NCBI RefSeq assembly: GCF_007904085.1
Contig: NZ_CP042326.1
Coordinates: 2,666,001-2,730,000, forward strand
DNA: 64,000 bases
Direction of reading: 5' to 3'
Origin: Euhalothece natronophila Z-M001
GTDB lineage: Bacteria > Cyanobacteriota > Cyanobacteriia > Cyanobacteriales > Rubidibacteraceae
The notes beneath the pieces are model-generated. The model searched no databases. It was given only the letters and a program-made list of their open reading frames with translations, and was not told where the DNA came from. The translations under genes were made by a program, and so were the position numbers. Positions within the stretch are counted from its first letter, which is position 1. Every line of letters starts with the position of its first letter. Of this stretch, positions 18,171 through 27,496 are shown one piece after another.

Positions 18171-19595
18171 ATGCCAGAAACTGCCCAAGAAGTCCTGCGA
18201 ATGATTCAGGACGAGGATATTAAAATTATTGACCTCAAATTCATTGATTTACCGGGGATTTGGCAACATTTCTCCATTTATCGCAGTGAGTTAGATGAAG
18301 ATTCTTTTACCGATGGGGTTCCTTTTGATGGTTCAAGTATTCGGGGTTGGAAGTCCATTAATGAATCCGACATGATGATGGTTCCCGACCCCACTACAGC
18401 TTGGATCGACCCCTTCATGAAAGAAAAAACCCTCAGTATGATTTGCTCGATTAAAGAGCCACGAACTGGGGAATTTTATGATCGCGATCCGCGTACCATT
18501 ACCCAAAAAGCAATTGACTACCTCATTTCTAGTGGTATTGGGGATACAGCCTTTTTTGGTCCCGAAGCAGAGTTTTTCGTCTTTGATGATGTGCGCTTTG
18601 ACCAAACCTACAACAAAGGCTTTTACTATGTAGATAGCATTGAAGGACGTTGGAACTCAGGACGGGAAGAAGCCGGCGGTAACTTAGGCTATAAACCTCG
18701 TTATAAAGAGGGGTATTTCCCTGCTCCTCCCACGGATACCCTGCAAGATATGCGAACCGAAATGTTGCTAACCATGGCAGAGTGTGGGGTTCCCATTGAA
18801 AAACACCACCACGAAGTAGCAAGCGGTGGACAGGGTGAACTTGGTTTCCGTTTTGCCACCATGGTGAAAGCAGCGGATTATTTGATGACTTATAAGTATG
18901 TCATTAAAAACGTTGCCAAGAAATACGGGCGCACTGTAACGTTTATGCCCAAACCCATCTTTAACGATAATGGTTCTGGGATGCACGTTCACCAATCTAT
19001 TTGGAAAGATGGACAGCCCTTATTCTGGGGAGAAGGTGGCTACGCAAACCTCAGTGATATGGCTCGCCACTATATTGGTGGTCTTCTCAAACACGCTCCT
19101 GCGGTTTTGGCTTTCTCTAACCCTTCTACTAACTCTTACAAGCGATTAGTTCCCGGTTTTGAAGCTCCAGTGAACTTAGTTTACTCTCAAGGTAATCGCT
19201 CTGCGTCGGTTCGTATTCCGCTTACTGGAACCAATCCCAAAGCCAAGCGATTAGAGTTCCGTTGTCCAGATGCAACTTGTAATCCCTATCTTGCTTTTGC
19301 TGCCATGCTTTGTGCTGGTATTGATGGGATTAAAAATAAAATTGAGCCACAAGAACCTTTAGACGTAGATATTTACGATCTCAGCCCCGAAGAGTTGAAC
19401 AAAATTCCTTCTACCCCTAGTTCTCTGGAATCGGCGTTAGAAGCATTAGAAAACGATCACCAATTCTTGATTGATGGGGGTGTATTTACTCAAGAGTTTA
19501 TTTATAACTGGATTGAGTATAAGTTAGATAATGAAGTGAATCCTCTTCGCTTGCGTCCCCATCCTTATGAGTTTGCGCTCTATTATGATGCTTAG
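18171..19595 (+). CDS. glnA: type I glutamine synthetase
   Basis: A 474-residue enzyme that joins ammonia to glutamate with ATP in the GS-GOGAT cycle. Visible landmarks are [10 protein letters not shown] near residue 51, the metal and glutamate site [11 protein letters not shown] near 126, [11 protein letters not shown] near 267, the ATP-site [16 protein letters not shown] and the NRSASVRIP loop. The length and DIYDLSPEE segment place it in the GSI-beta group. In cyanobacteria activity is usually controlled by small inactivating factors; none is seen nearby. An NtcA promoter lies upstream and a terminator downstream. Confidence 0.97.
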   Translation: MPETAQEVLRMIQDEDIKIIDLKFIDLPGIWQHFSIYRSELDEDSFTDGVPFDGSSIRGWKSINESDMMMVPDPTTAWIDPFMKEKTLSMICSIKEPRTGEFYDRDPRTITQKAIDYLISSGIGDTAFFGPEAEFFVFDDVRFDQTYNKGFYYVDSIEGRWNSGREEAGGNLGYKPRYKEGYFPAPPTDTLQDMRTEMLLTMAECGVPIEKHHHEVASGGQGELGFRFATMVKAADYLMTYKYVIKNVAKKYGRTVTFMPKPIFNDNGSGMHVHQSIWKDGQPLFWGEGGYANLSDMARHYIGGLLKHAPAVLAFSNPSTNSYKRLVPGFEAPVNLVYSQGNRSASVRIPLTGTNPKAKRLEFRCPDATCNPYLAFAAMLCAGIDGIKNKIEPQEPLDVDIYDLSPEELNKIPSTPSSLESALEALENDHQFLIDGGVFTQEFIYNWIEYKLDNEVNPLRLRPHPYEFALYYDA

Positions 19596-19627
19596 TCAGC
19601 ATTAGGAATAGTTCCTTCTCAAATCAA

Positions 19628-19656
19628 TTTCCCCCTTTAAAATTAGGGGGATTTTT
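19628..19656 (+). terminator. intrinsic terminator after glnA
   Basis: TCCCCC and GGGGGA arms (19630-19651) with an AT-rich loop are followed by TTTTT, about 35 bases after the glnA stop. Confidence 0.75.
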
Positions 19657-19717
19657 GATTGAGTAATTATACAATTTTGAGAAATTAGTGCTACGATACG
19701 ATGTCCTCTTCACCTTT

Positions 19718-19824
19718 TATAGTCGTTCCAATTCAGTTCCGTAGTGCAGCCATCTTGGCTGCTACTAGGGAGCAAGATGCTCCCACTACTTTTAGGTTGC
19801 TGTTTTTTATTTGGAATCACTATA
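19718..19824 (+). mobile_element. 107-bp miniature inverted-repeat element, copy 1
   Basis: The element begins TATAGTCGTTCCAA and ends with the imperfect inverse TTGGAATCACTATA. It has no coding capacity. A copy identical except for one base near the right end (G here, A there) lies at 60796-60902. Inside are two hairpins side by side: GCAGCC-ATCTT-GGCTGC and GGGAGC-AAGAT-GCTCCC, enclosed by GTAGT and ACTAC. The two loops are complementary to each other. The near identity implies recent movement, probably by a transposase encoded elsewhere. TA at the outer edge may be the target duplication. Confidence 0.8.
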
Positions 19825-19844
19825 ATAAAGGAAGTTTGGGAGAT

Positions 19845-20306
19845 CTACTCTTCTTTGATTGATATGATGTTTCCTGATTCTGGATCGATTTTAAGTTGAT
19901 ATTGTTGTCCATTTTGACAGGCTTCTATTTCCCAAATATTAGTTTCATATTCAACTTCTATGGGTAAATATCCTTTAGCCTCAACATTAGCTACAATCTT
20001 TGATAACGCTTTTGGGTACTGATGAAGCTGAGGAGGTAAAATGTTTCCTGAGCGGGGATCAATTGTTAACTCATATTGTTGACCATCTCGATAGGCTTCT
20101 ACGTCCCAAACCTCATTTTCAAACTCTACCTCGATTAAAAAATAATCCTGAGATTCAAGGTTACCAATTATTTCCGACAAAGGGACATCATCAGACGGTA
20201 GCTGTTCACTGGCTAGAACCAGTATTGGATTAAACAGAGAAATCGTTAAGAAAATTCCAATCAAAATTGCTAGATTTTTGATTGGCTGGACTAAATGATT
20301 AATCAT
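19845..20306 (-). CDS. secreted protein with two PepSY-like repeats
   Basis: A 153-residue protein with an N-terminal signal or anchor segment (LAILIGIFLTISLFNPILVLA). Two tandem units of about 55 residues follow. Each has a FLIEVEFENEVWDVEA or LPIEVEYETNIWEIEA strand, then a G/NGQQYELTIDP or QYQLKIDP strand and SGNI. This matches PepSY-domain organisation, often found in periplasmic inhibitory or folding helpers. The repeats arose by duplication. Its ATG overlaps the GAPDH stop by 4 bases, so translation is coupled. A functional link to GAPDH is not obvious. Confidence 0.75.
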   Translation of the reverse strand: MINHLVQPIKNLAILIGIFLTISLFNPILVLASEQLPSDDVPLSEIIGNLESQDYFLIEVEFENEVWDVEAYRDGQQYELTIDPRSGNILPPQLHQYPKALSKIVANVEAKGYLPIEVEYETNIWEIEACQNGQQYQLKIDPESGNIISIKEE

Positions 20307-21301
20307 GAATAATTAGCGGCTAAATCAACGAGGCGAGCACTATATCCCCATTCATTATCGTAATAAGAAAGAATTTTAACAAAATTACCTGCCATTACTT
20401 TGGTTGAGCTTAAATCAACAATAGAAGAATGAGGATCAGCAACACAGTCAGATGAGACTAAGGGCAACTCACTGGTGGCTAAAATCCCTTGCATTTTCCC
20501 TTGAGCATAGTTTTTGAAAGCTGTATTGATCTCTTCGGCGGTAACAGATTTTCCTAACATGGCGTTTAAGTCAACCACAGAACCTGTGGGGGTGGGAACT
20601 CGTAGGGCAATACCATCGAGTTTGCCTTTTAGTTGCGGTAAGACTAAGCCGACTGCACTGGCGGCTCCGGTGCTGGTGGGGACAATATTTTGAGCGGCGG
20701 TGCGTCCTCTTGTCCAGTTGGGGTGCGCCATATCCACAATTTCTTGATCGGCGGTATAAGCATGAACCGTGGTCATCCAGCCTTTTTCAATGCCAAATTC
20801 TTTGTCAAGGATATCAGCAATGGGGGCGAGACAGTTGGTGGTACAAGATGCCCCCGAAATAACGCGATCGCGCTCAAGATCAATACTATTTTCATTCACG
20901 CCATAAACCACCGTGGGGACATCTCCCCCTTTCGGTGGCGCACTGATAATCACCCCTTTCGCCCCAGCTTTAACGTGCATTCCTGCTTTTTCTGCGGTTC
21001 GGAAGACTCCTGTGGATTCAATCACCACATCAATTCCCATGTCTGTCCAAGGTAAAGCGGAAGGGTCTTTTTCTGCCAAAATGGGAATCGATTTGCCATC
21101 AACCACTAATCCTTGCTCATTGTGAGAAACTTCCCCCGGAAAGCGACGATAAACTGAATCATTCTTTAATAGATAAGCGGCTTGGTCAAGGGGCAGGGCA
21201 ATATCATTAATCGCAACGACTTCTACCTTGGGATGGGAGTGGGCAATCCGCATAAAAGCCCGTCCAATGCGACCAAAGCCGTTAATTGCAACTCGTGCCA
21301 T
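20303..21301 (-). CDS. gap: glyceraldehyde-3-phosphate dehydrogenase
   Basis: A 332-residue enzyme of phosphorylating GAPDH type. The catalytic SGASCTTNC is near residue 149, with the N-terminal dinucleotide fold INGFGRIGRAFMR and the C-terminal SYYDNEWGYSARLVDL. The S-loop reads TADQEIVDMAHPNWTRGRTA, which resembles neither the usual photosynthetic Gap2 (TGDQRLLD-like) nor typical glycolytic Gap1. The region after INDIALPLD also departs from the common INDLTD. It may therefore be a third paralogue or an unusual Gap1; coenzyme preference is uncertain. It is translationally coupled to the PepSY gene. Confidence 0.92.
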   Translation of the reverse strand: MARVAINGFGRIGRAFMRIAHSHPKVEVVAINDIALPLDQAAYLLKNDSVYRRFPGEVSHNEQGLVVDGKSIPILAEKDPSALPWTDMGIDVVIESTGVFRTAEKAGMHVKAGAKGVIISAPPKGGDVPTVVYGVNENSIDLERDRVISGASCTTNCLAPIADILDKEFGIEKGWMTTVHAYTADQEIVDMAHPNWTRGRTAAQNIVPTSTGAASAVGLVLPQLKGKLDGIALRVPTPTGSVVDLNAMLGKSVTAEEINTAFKNYAQGKMQGILATSELPLVSSDCVADPHSSIVDLSSTKVMAGNFVKILSYYDNEWGYSARLVDLAANYS

Positions 21302-21379
21302 AGTTATTCTCCAGATTACTTACATAAGTATTTTTGCGTCCTTATGCCTAGTATATCGGTAGCAACAATAACAAATTAG

Positions 21380-24300
21380 TTAGTTATCAACGGCGGCTGC
21401 TTCGGAAGGAGGCGGTAGTAACTGCTGCTTAGAAGCAGGACGGAATTTATCCGTTTCTCGGAGGCGTTGGCTTAAGAATCGGCAAATTTCTAAGATAATA
21501 TGGGGTCGCTGACTAATGAGACTAATAAACCGGCTTTTTTCTAGTTTAAGCAAAGTACAATCCTGGAGCGCGATCGCGCTTTCCCAATGGGGGGCTTCAT
21601 CAAAGAGAGACACCTCGCCAAAATACTCCCCAACAGATAAATGTCGTAAGTCTTGGGGTTCACCGTCAAATTCTTTCCGAATGCGGACACTGCCTTCAGC
21701 AATAATATAAAGGTGTGTTCCCCAACTTCCCTCAGTAAAGATCGTTTGATCGGCTAAAACTTGTTCTTGGGAAAGGGCTTTATCAATTAAGAGTAATTCT
21801 TCGAGGGAGAGATTCTTAAACAGGGCAACATTTTTGAGGAGAAGTAAGCGATTCATAAGTACCTTCTGAGAAGATGGACGTTGTAGGATGGGCAGAAATA
21901 GCTGTTGTGCGGTATTTTTAACTAAGGGATCAGGGTCTTTCATCAAGGTAAAGGGAATGGTTGCCATCACAATTAAAGCCCCAACCCGAATCCAACGATC
22001 CCTTGCTTCTAAAGCCTCTAAAAGCAGTTTATATCCTTTTGCTCGTAACCAAGCCGAAGAAGTGACACGAGAGCGACCATTATAATTGATTTGCGGTTGC
22101 CCAATTTGCTCTAAAATGGGCATTAAGGGCATGGCAAATTGTCGATGAGGAAGCGTGGCAAGAACTTCCACAGCATTGGCGACTTCCCGAGGATTGGTGG
22201 AGTTAAAAGCCCGACTAACGGTGTTAACAGTGCGAGAATGCCCTAAACAGGATAAAATATACAGCACTCGTTGCACAATGCGGTTATGATAGTCGGCAAT
22301 CGCGATCGCGAGCGGTCGCCAGTTGGGATCTGATTTGGGAATTTGTTTTTGCCAAACTTGGGTTTTACTAATTTCCCGAAAGTCAGGGGCAAGGTATTCT
22401 AAGAGAATATCACTAGCTTTTTGGCTACGAACTTGGCTAATGGCGATAATGGCAGCATTAACCACTTCTGGGTTAGGAGAAGAAAGGCTATCTCGGGCAA
22501 GAGCTAATCCTTGTTCCCCATAAGAAGCTAACACTTGGGCGGCTTCTTGGCGTACTCTGGGATCACTATCCCCTAAGCCTACCCCGATATGATGGAGCAT
22601 TCCCTGACAGCGAGTTACCCCTAAGAGGTGGAAAGCAGCAGCGCGAACTTGGGGGGAAGAATGTTGTAAATGACGAACCGCAATATTGGCAATTTCAACA
22701 TCATCCTGTTCTGTGAGTTGGGCTAACGCTTTTAATCCCTGTTCTTGAACTGAAGGGGAATTACTGTTTAGGATGGGCTGTAGAAGTTCTAGCCAGTCTC
22801 GGTTTTCTGTCTTACTAATGATTCGCGCGATCGCGCTAGCACTATTTTCATCCCAAGGCGACTTCCATACTTCATCGGCTAACTCTTGGAGTTTCTGATC
22901 AAGGCTGACTCCTGAAATCTTTTGTCCTAAAGCCGCTAATAACCGAATTTCTGCATTTTCATCGGTTAACAGTTCCTGTAATTTTGACGGGCTAATGGAC
23001 TCCTCATTAGCAATTAAAATTTCTAAAGCGGTTGCCTTTAGGGTAATATACTCACTATCAAGGAACTCTCGGAATTTTTCTAGCGTCTGTTCATCGCTAT
23101 CATTGACAAATATATCGACTACAGTAGAACGAATCCCTGAGTCAAGTTGACTTTCTTGTAAGAGGGCTTTTACTTCTGGTAAAAAGCGACTGGCTTCCCC
23201 GAGGCGATGAGCAAGTTCTAATCCTTTTACTTGTGTATAATAATCCCCATTGATAATTAAGTCTTGAATAGCAGAACTAGACCCAGATGGTAAGTGAGTG
23301 CGATAATTAAAGTCATCTAGTTCTAGGCTATTACTGCGAATCATACTTTCTAAGCCTTGCGCATACAACCGCCCCATAGGAAGTCGCGCAATTAGGGCAA
23401 TTCCCGTTAAGACGATAGCCATCCAGACGATTTCTGTGGGATGGAGAAAGGATTGACAAATAAGTAAGGCTCCCCCGGCTACAGTTAAGCCCACTGCATA
23501 AAATACGCCATCTGTCAAGGTTCGCACTCGTCCCGAAAATTCTGGGGGAATGGCATTGTAATTGAGTTGGTGGACAGGGATAGCAAGTCCTTTATTGAGA
23601 GAGTCGCCGTTAATATTGAGCGCGATCGCACTTTTTAAGTCCCCACGAACCGCAAACCCCAACAGAGCAATCAGGGTAACAATGGGATAAGCCACATTCA
23701 TCCGCGCTACGCCTAGCCACCGCAGAAGGGGGCGAGTAATGCAAAATAAGGTAACAATTTGCGTGGTACTGGTACCGATGCGAACAGTTCCTAAAAATCC
23801 TGTTAATTCTGCGTCAGAAAAGTTACTTGCATAGGTACTAAACCATAAAAATTCTGACATTACATAAATCAGAATAAAGAGAAAACTGCTACTAGCTAGA
23901 TAAAAGACTAACGGATATCTTTCTACTAAATCTGGGAAAGTTTTTAGGGAATCAATAATTCCCATCTGTTTCTTATTAGCACTTTTTTCTAGCCGTTGTT
24001 GAGAATTATCTAAATAAGCAATTTGAGCAATTGTAATCGCAGATAGCAAAATTAGGCAAGCTAATAATTGCCGATTGGTTAAATATCCTGCTAATACTGT
24101 TGTTAAAGCACCACCTAAAAGAATTCCTACTGCTTGAGCAATGCCTAAGAAAGGCGCATAGCGTTTATACTCCAGAGTCGTAAAATACTCAGTAATGAGG
24201 TTAGGGTAGAGAATATTAACGAATAAATCAAATTGAAAAAAGGCGGTAATACTAATTAAAAAGTACAGTGGCAGCGTATTAAGTTTTAGGACTAGAGAAA

Positions 24301-24595
24301 AAATAGTAAATAGCCCCGCTAACCCGATAAGAACATACTGAAAAAGTCGAGAGCAACTAAATCGATCAATAATTTGGGAGACACCTGCATACCCTACAAT
24401 AGAAAATAATCCTAAAAAAATAAAGCATAAAGGCAAATATTCAGCGCCAGCGTTACTTAAGAAAAGAGAGTTGGCAATATTCATTGCCATGATGCTATAG
24501 GTAAGCATCGTTACTGCTAGTAAAAGAAATTGAGTAATACGGTTAATTTTCCAACTTGATAACTTGAAGCCTTGCTCCGCAAATTGATTGATCAT
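21380..24595 (-). CDS. MFS-like transporter fused to HEAT repeats and a cyclic-nucleotide-binding-like domain
   Basis: A 1071-residue multidomain protein. Residues about 20-430 hold some 10-12 membrane helices of an MFS/ATP-ADP-translocase-like type. From about 450 to 880 come helical HEAT-like repeats (for example VRAAAFHLLGVTR, VRQEAAQVLASYGE). From about 930 to 1045 a CNB-type beta-roll is seen (FTEGSWGTHLYIIAEGSVRI, VGEYFGEVSLFDEAPHWESA). The phosphate-binding cassette lacks the Arg that contacts the cyclic nucleotide phosphate in CAP/PKA, so ligand binding is doubtful. The transported substrate is unknown. The gene is monocistronic. Similar fusions exist in cyanobacteria, but the role is not known to me. 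Confidence 0.78.
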   Translation of the reverse strand: MINQFAEQGFKLSSWKINRITQFLLLAVTMLTYSIMAMNIANSLFLSNAGAEYLPLCFIFLGLFSIVGYAGVSQIIDRFSCSRLFQYVLIGLAGLFTIFSLVLKLNTLPLYFLISITAFFQFDLFVNILYPNLITEYFTTLEYKRYAPFLGIAQAVGILLGGALTTVLAGYLTNRQLLACLILLSAITIAQIAYLDNSQQRLEKSANKKQMGIIDSLKTFPDLVERYPLVFYLASSSFLFILIYVMSEFLWFSTYASNFSDAELTGFLGTVRIGTSTTQIVTLFCITRPLLRWLGVARMNVAYPIVTLIALLGFAVRGDLKSAIALNINGDSLNKGLAIPVHQLNYNAIPPEFSGRVRTLTDGVFYAVGLTVAGGALLICQSFLHPTEIVWMAIVLTGIALIARLPMGRLYAQGLESMIRSNSLELDDFNYRTHLPSGSSSAIQDLIINGDYYTQVKGLELAHRLGEASRFLPEVKALLQESQLDSGIRSTVVDIFVNDSDEQTLEKFREFLDSEYITLKATALEILIANEESISPSKLQELLTDENAEIRLLAALGQKISGVSLDQKLQELADEVWKSPWDENSASAIARIISKTENRDWLELLQPILNSNSPSVQEQGLKALAQLTEQDDVEIANIAVRHLQHSSPQVRAAAFHLLGVTRCQGMLHHIGVGLGDSDPRVRQEAAQVLASYGEQGLALARDSLSSPNPEVVNAAIIAISQVRSQKASDILLEYLAPDFREISKTQVWQKQIPKSDPNWRPLAIAIADYHNRIVQRVLYILSCLGHSRTVNTVSRAFNSTNPREVANAVEVLATLPHRQFAMPLMPILEQIGQPQINYNGRSRVTSSAWLRAKGYKLLLEALEARDRWIRVGALIVMATIPFTLMKDPDPLVKNTAQQLFLPILQRPSSQKVLMNRLLLLKNVALFKNLSLEELLLIDKALSQEQVLADQTIFTEGSWGTHLYIIAEGSVRIRKEFDGEPQDLRHLSVGEYFGEVSLFDEAPHWESAIALQDCTLLKLEKSRFISLISQRPHIILEICRFLSQRLRETDKFRPASKQQLLPPPSEAAAVDN

Positions 24596-24799
24596 GGGAG
24601 ACTAAATTAAGTGTAAAGGGGGACGGTATATAAAATAAGAGGGACTCGGTGAGTAATTTAGAACGACAATAACCGCTTGTAAAGTGAGATAATCAGTTTT
24701 TTCTCAACTAAGATAGTATGCCGAGCCTTTACTCATCCTGAGTTATAATCGTAGCTTAAAGCTTGCCCTAATTGCTGTCTTTTTATAACATCCAACAAC

Positions 24800-25795
24800 T
24801 TATTTCCAAGTTGCCATCTTCAACAAAGAATTGTCAGAATTTAATAAAGTTTGCAATTGAGATTTGCTTGTTTCCAGTTGACAAATGTGACCTTCGATAA
24901 AAAGACCGATTACTTCTGCAAATAGAGAACGAATGTCTCTCTCTGACTTGGTGGATGGAAAATCTAAGAAAACAGTAGAAGTCAGTGATTGATCAGACTC
25001 AGTTATACAAAAATGATTAGCTCCCTGTAATAAAACCACATAACTATCACCTCGTCCGCCTGCAATCGCTTCTTGAAACGTTCGTGATATCGGGGTTGTC
25101 GCCTCCTCCCATTCTACACCATAGCGATGGCTATTATTCGCAATTACTCCATCATCTGTGCCACCCAATAACAGTAAAGGAAGAGAGTCTGGCAAAGGTA
25201 AAATTGTTCCTGGATCATAGCCGAGATTTGCTCCCACTACGGTATGCCCACCATAAGAAAATGCACCTGCTAGCTGTGGGAAAAAATCGCGACTAGCACT
25301 TTCCATAGCAACGCGCCCCCCTGCTGAATGACCCCCTAAAACGACTTTTTCTAAGTTTAATAATCCCGCTAATAATCCTTCCTCTTGCAAATTTTCCAAC
25401 TTATTTAAAATAGCAGGTAAGGCTGATGCTGTAGGGGCTGTTCCATATTTTTCTGGTGACCAAATACTAATATCAACCCCAGGGGTGAGACTAATAAAAC
25501 CAGGTAAATTTTCAGCAACCCAAGCGAAAGTTACTACTACTAATCCTCGTTTGGCTAAGTCAATTGCCAACCATTGATAGGCCTCTGGACTACAATTAAA
25601 ACCATTAAACCAAATTACCACAGGAAAGGGGGCTTGCTCCGAAAAGGGAGGAGTCATCCCAAAGTCATTTGTTTCTGTCGTTTCTGAGGGGTTACTGGGA
25701 TAATAAATTTTAAGGTGAATTGTATCATAGGGAGGTTGAGCAGTTTCAACTTTAGTGGCTTGAAAAAATGCTTTAACGATTGTGTTGTTATTCAT
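24800..25795 (-). CDS. alpha/beta hydrolase, chlorophyllase/dienelactone-hydrolase-like
   Basis: A 331-residue soluble protein. The nucleophile elbow GGHSAGGR is near residue 157. WFNGFNCSPEAYQ supplies the oxyanion region, GGTDDG provides the likely acid near 218, and GANHFC the histidine near 265. No signal peptide is evident. The GHSAGG elbow and FPVVIWFNGF start resemble PET-hydrolase or chlorophyllase-like proteins. The substrate cannot be predicted. It is flanked by non-coding DNA on both sides. Confidence 0.72.
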   Translation of the reverse strand: MNNNTIVKAFFQATKVETAQPPYDTIHLKIYYPSNPSETTETNDFGMTPPFSEQAPFPVVIWFNGFNCSPEAYQWLAIDLAKRGLVVVTFAWVAENLPGFISLTPGVDISIWSPEKYGTAPTASALPAILNKLENLQEEGLLAGLLNLEKVVLGGHSAGGRVAMESASRDFFPQLAGAFSYGGHTVVGANLGYDPGTILPLPDSLPLLLLGGTDDGVIANNSHRYGVEWEEATTPISRTFQEAIAGGRGDSYVVLLQGANHFCITESDQSLTSTVFLDFPSTKSERDIRSLFAEVIGLFIEGHICQLETSKSQLQTLLNSDNSLLKMATWK

Positions 25796-26212
25796 TATGC
25801 TATTAAGATTTTTTTAATTGTTTTTAATAACATCTTTAAATAATTTACCTTAAATAATTGGCATCAATAAAAATAAAAAGATTTTAAGATTTAATAACCA
25901 AATTTAAAAGCAATAATATTAGCTTTATTTGTAAAAATAAGTTGTTTATTAATTTTGCCCAAAAACTAACTTAATTTAAAAGCAAATCAAGAAAATTATT
26001 AACCAAGTGTAGGTTTAGTTTAGCGATTCATTTAATTTTTATCAAGTAGCCCGTTCTAGTCGTTATCTTAACGTCCTGAGAAGATGCTCACGCTTTGCTC
26101 CGCTCCGTTATACCGTTAGGTTAACGGGTAGATCACTCAGGACAGTTACAATAAGTTTACCTATTATGTAAGATAGGTGCTAAAATCAGATTAATGTTGA
26201 GAAATCTGGTCG
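25796..26212. other. AT-rich gap and left end of the TnpB element
   Basis: The first about 240 bases are AT-rich without a gene. From about 26050 the sequence changes to a hairpin-rich left end of the transposon: CCGTTA and TAACGG (26105-26127), enclosed by GTCCTGAG and CTCAGGAC (about 26090-26142). The exact left edge is not defined. Confidence 0.4.
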
Positions 26213-27403
26213 ATGCTGAATTTAACGTACAACTACAAAATTAAACCAACGAAAGAACAAATTGAAAAGATTGAACACAATCTCAAGGTTTGTCGTTCGG
26301 TTTGGAATTATGCCTTGGCTGAAAGAAAGCTCTGGTATAACTCTCGTAGTTGTCCGATTAATTCATGCTCGATCACCTCGGAATATATTGTACCTCCTTT
26401 TGAATATCCCAATTACCACATTCAATCCTCTAACCTAACCAAAGCTAAAAAAACTTATCCCTTTCTTAAGTCTGGGAATGCTCAGGCTATGCAACAAACT
26501 TTGAGGAAACTTGACCGAGCCTTTAACGACATGAAGTCTCAAGGCAAAGGGTTTCCTCGGTTTAAGAAGAAGATGAAGTCTTTTAATCTCGTTAGTAACA
26601 AAATTGAAGTCGAAGGTAATCAGATTAAAAGGCCCTTACTGAAACAAGTAAGGTTCGTTAAATCACGGGAGATTCCAGAAGGATTCCAAATTAAACAAGT
26701 CCAAGTCATTAAGAAAGCGTCTGGCTACTACGTTAACTTAGCTTTGGAATTAGATGTGGATGTCCCAACACCACCACCTCATGGTCATGCAGTGGGGTTA
26801 GATGTTGGAATTAAAAGTCTGCTAGCTACCTCTGACGGTTTAACCATAAAAAGACCACAGTTTCTTGATCGCGTTCTGCGCAAGATTGGATTACTGCAAA
26901 GAAAACTACGCAACAAGAAAAAAGGGTCTGGAAAGTATCTCAAGCTACAAAAGAGGATAGCTAAGTTACACGAAAAAGTAGCTAATCAACGCAAAGATTA
27001 CCACTTCAAGCTTGCTCATCAACTCTGCGCTGACACTGGAATGCTCTTCGTTGAAGACATCAACTTCACAGCTTGGAGTAAGGGAATGTTCTCTAAGCAA
27101 TCCCTGGATATGGGCTTAGGTCAGTTCATAACTATTTTGGAAGATGTCTGTTCTCAAACAGATATCTATTTTGCCAAAGTGGATAAGGATTACACCTCTC
27201 AAGTTTGTCCTAATTGTGGAGTTCATACTGGTAAAAAGGACTTAAACCAACGTCTTCATGTTTGTCCAGAGTGTGGATATCAGCAAGATAGGGATGTAGC
27301 AGCAGCAGAAGTGGTGTTAAAGCGAGGATTAACTGCGGTCGGTGCGCCCGTGGTGAAACAGCCCAGTAATGGCGATCTGTCAGGGGCAACTACGGTTGCC
27401 TAG
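26213..27403 (+). CDS. RNA-guided nuclease TnpB (OrfB)
   Basis: A 396-residue TnpB of IS605 type. The RuvC-like active site looks complete: Asp in GLDVGIKSL near residue 199, Glu in LFVEDINF near 284 and Asp in QQDRDVAAAE near 363. The zinc ribbon CPNC...CPEC lies near 334-355. The basic N-terminal domain begins MLNLTYNYKIKPTKEQ. TnpB proteins cut DNA using an omega-RNA derived from the 3' end of their own gene and right end. No frameshift or stop is seen, so it may be active. Confidence 0.92.
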   Translation: MLNLTYNYKIKPTKEQIEKIEHNLKVCRSVWNYALAERKLWYNSRSCPINSCSITSEYIVPPFEYPNYHIQSSNLTKAKKTYPFLKSGNAQAMQQTLRKLDRAFNDMKSQGKGFPRFKKKMKSFNLVSNKIEVEGNQIKRPLLKQVRFVKSREIPEGFQIKQVQVIKKASGYYVNLALELDVDVPTPPPHGHAVGLDVGIKSLLATSDGLTIKRPQFLDRVLRKIGLLQRKLRNKKKGSGKYLKLQKRIAKLHEKVANQRKDYHFKLAHQLCADTGMLFVEDINFTAWSKGMFSKQSLDMGLGQFITILEDVCSQTDIYFAKVDKDYTSQVCPNCGVHTGKKDLNQRLHVCPECGYQQDRDVAAAEVVLKRGLTAVGAPVVKQPSNGDLSGATTVA

Positions 27404-27462
27404 ATAAGAGTCTATATGGGAATCTCCCGTTATAATCTTTGATTTAACGGGAGAGGTTCAAG
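27330..27462 (+). ncRNA. predicted omega-RNA scaffold at the tnpB 3' end
   Basis: In this family the guide RNA overlaps the end of tnpB and the right end, with the variable guide just outside. The region ends in the 9-bp hairpin (27424-27453) and GGTTCA. The host bases after about 27462 would be the guide. Position and hairpin are seen; transcription is inferred from the family. Confidence 0.4.
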
Positions 27463-27496
27463 TATAAAGGAAACACTCTATTAGGCTATAAATTAG

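Larger units (their letters stand above)
26075..27462 (+). mobile_element. solo TnpB element of the IS200/IS605 type
   Basis: The unit contains tnpB only; no Y1 transposase tnpA is seen. The left end has a CCGTTA/TAACGG hairpin at 26105-26127 and the right end a 9-bp stem CTCCCGTTA/TAACGGGAG at 27424-27453, both subterminal, as expected for this class. Such elements have no inverted terminal repeats and make no target duplication. Boundaries are approximate. It would need a TnpA in trans to move. Confidence 0.65.
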
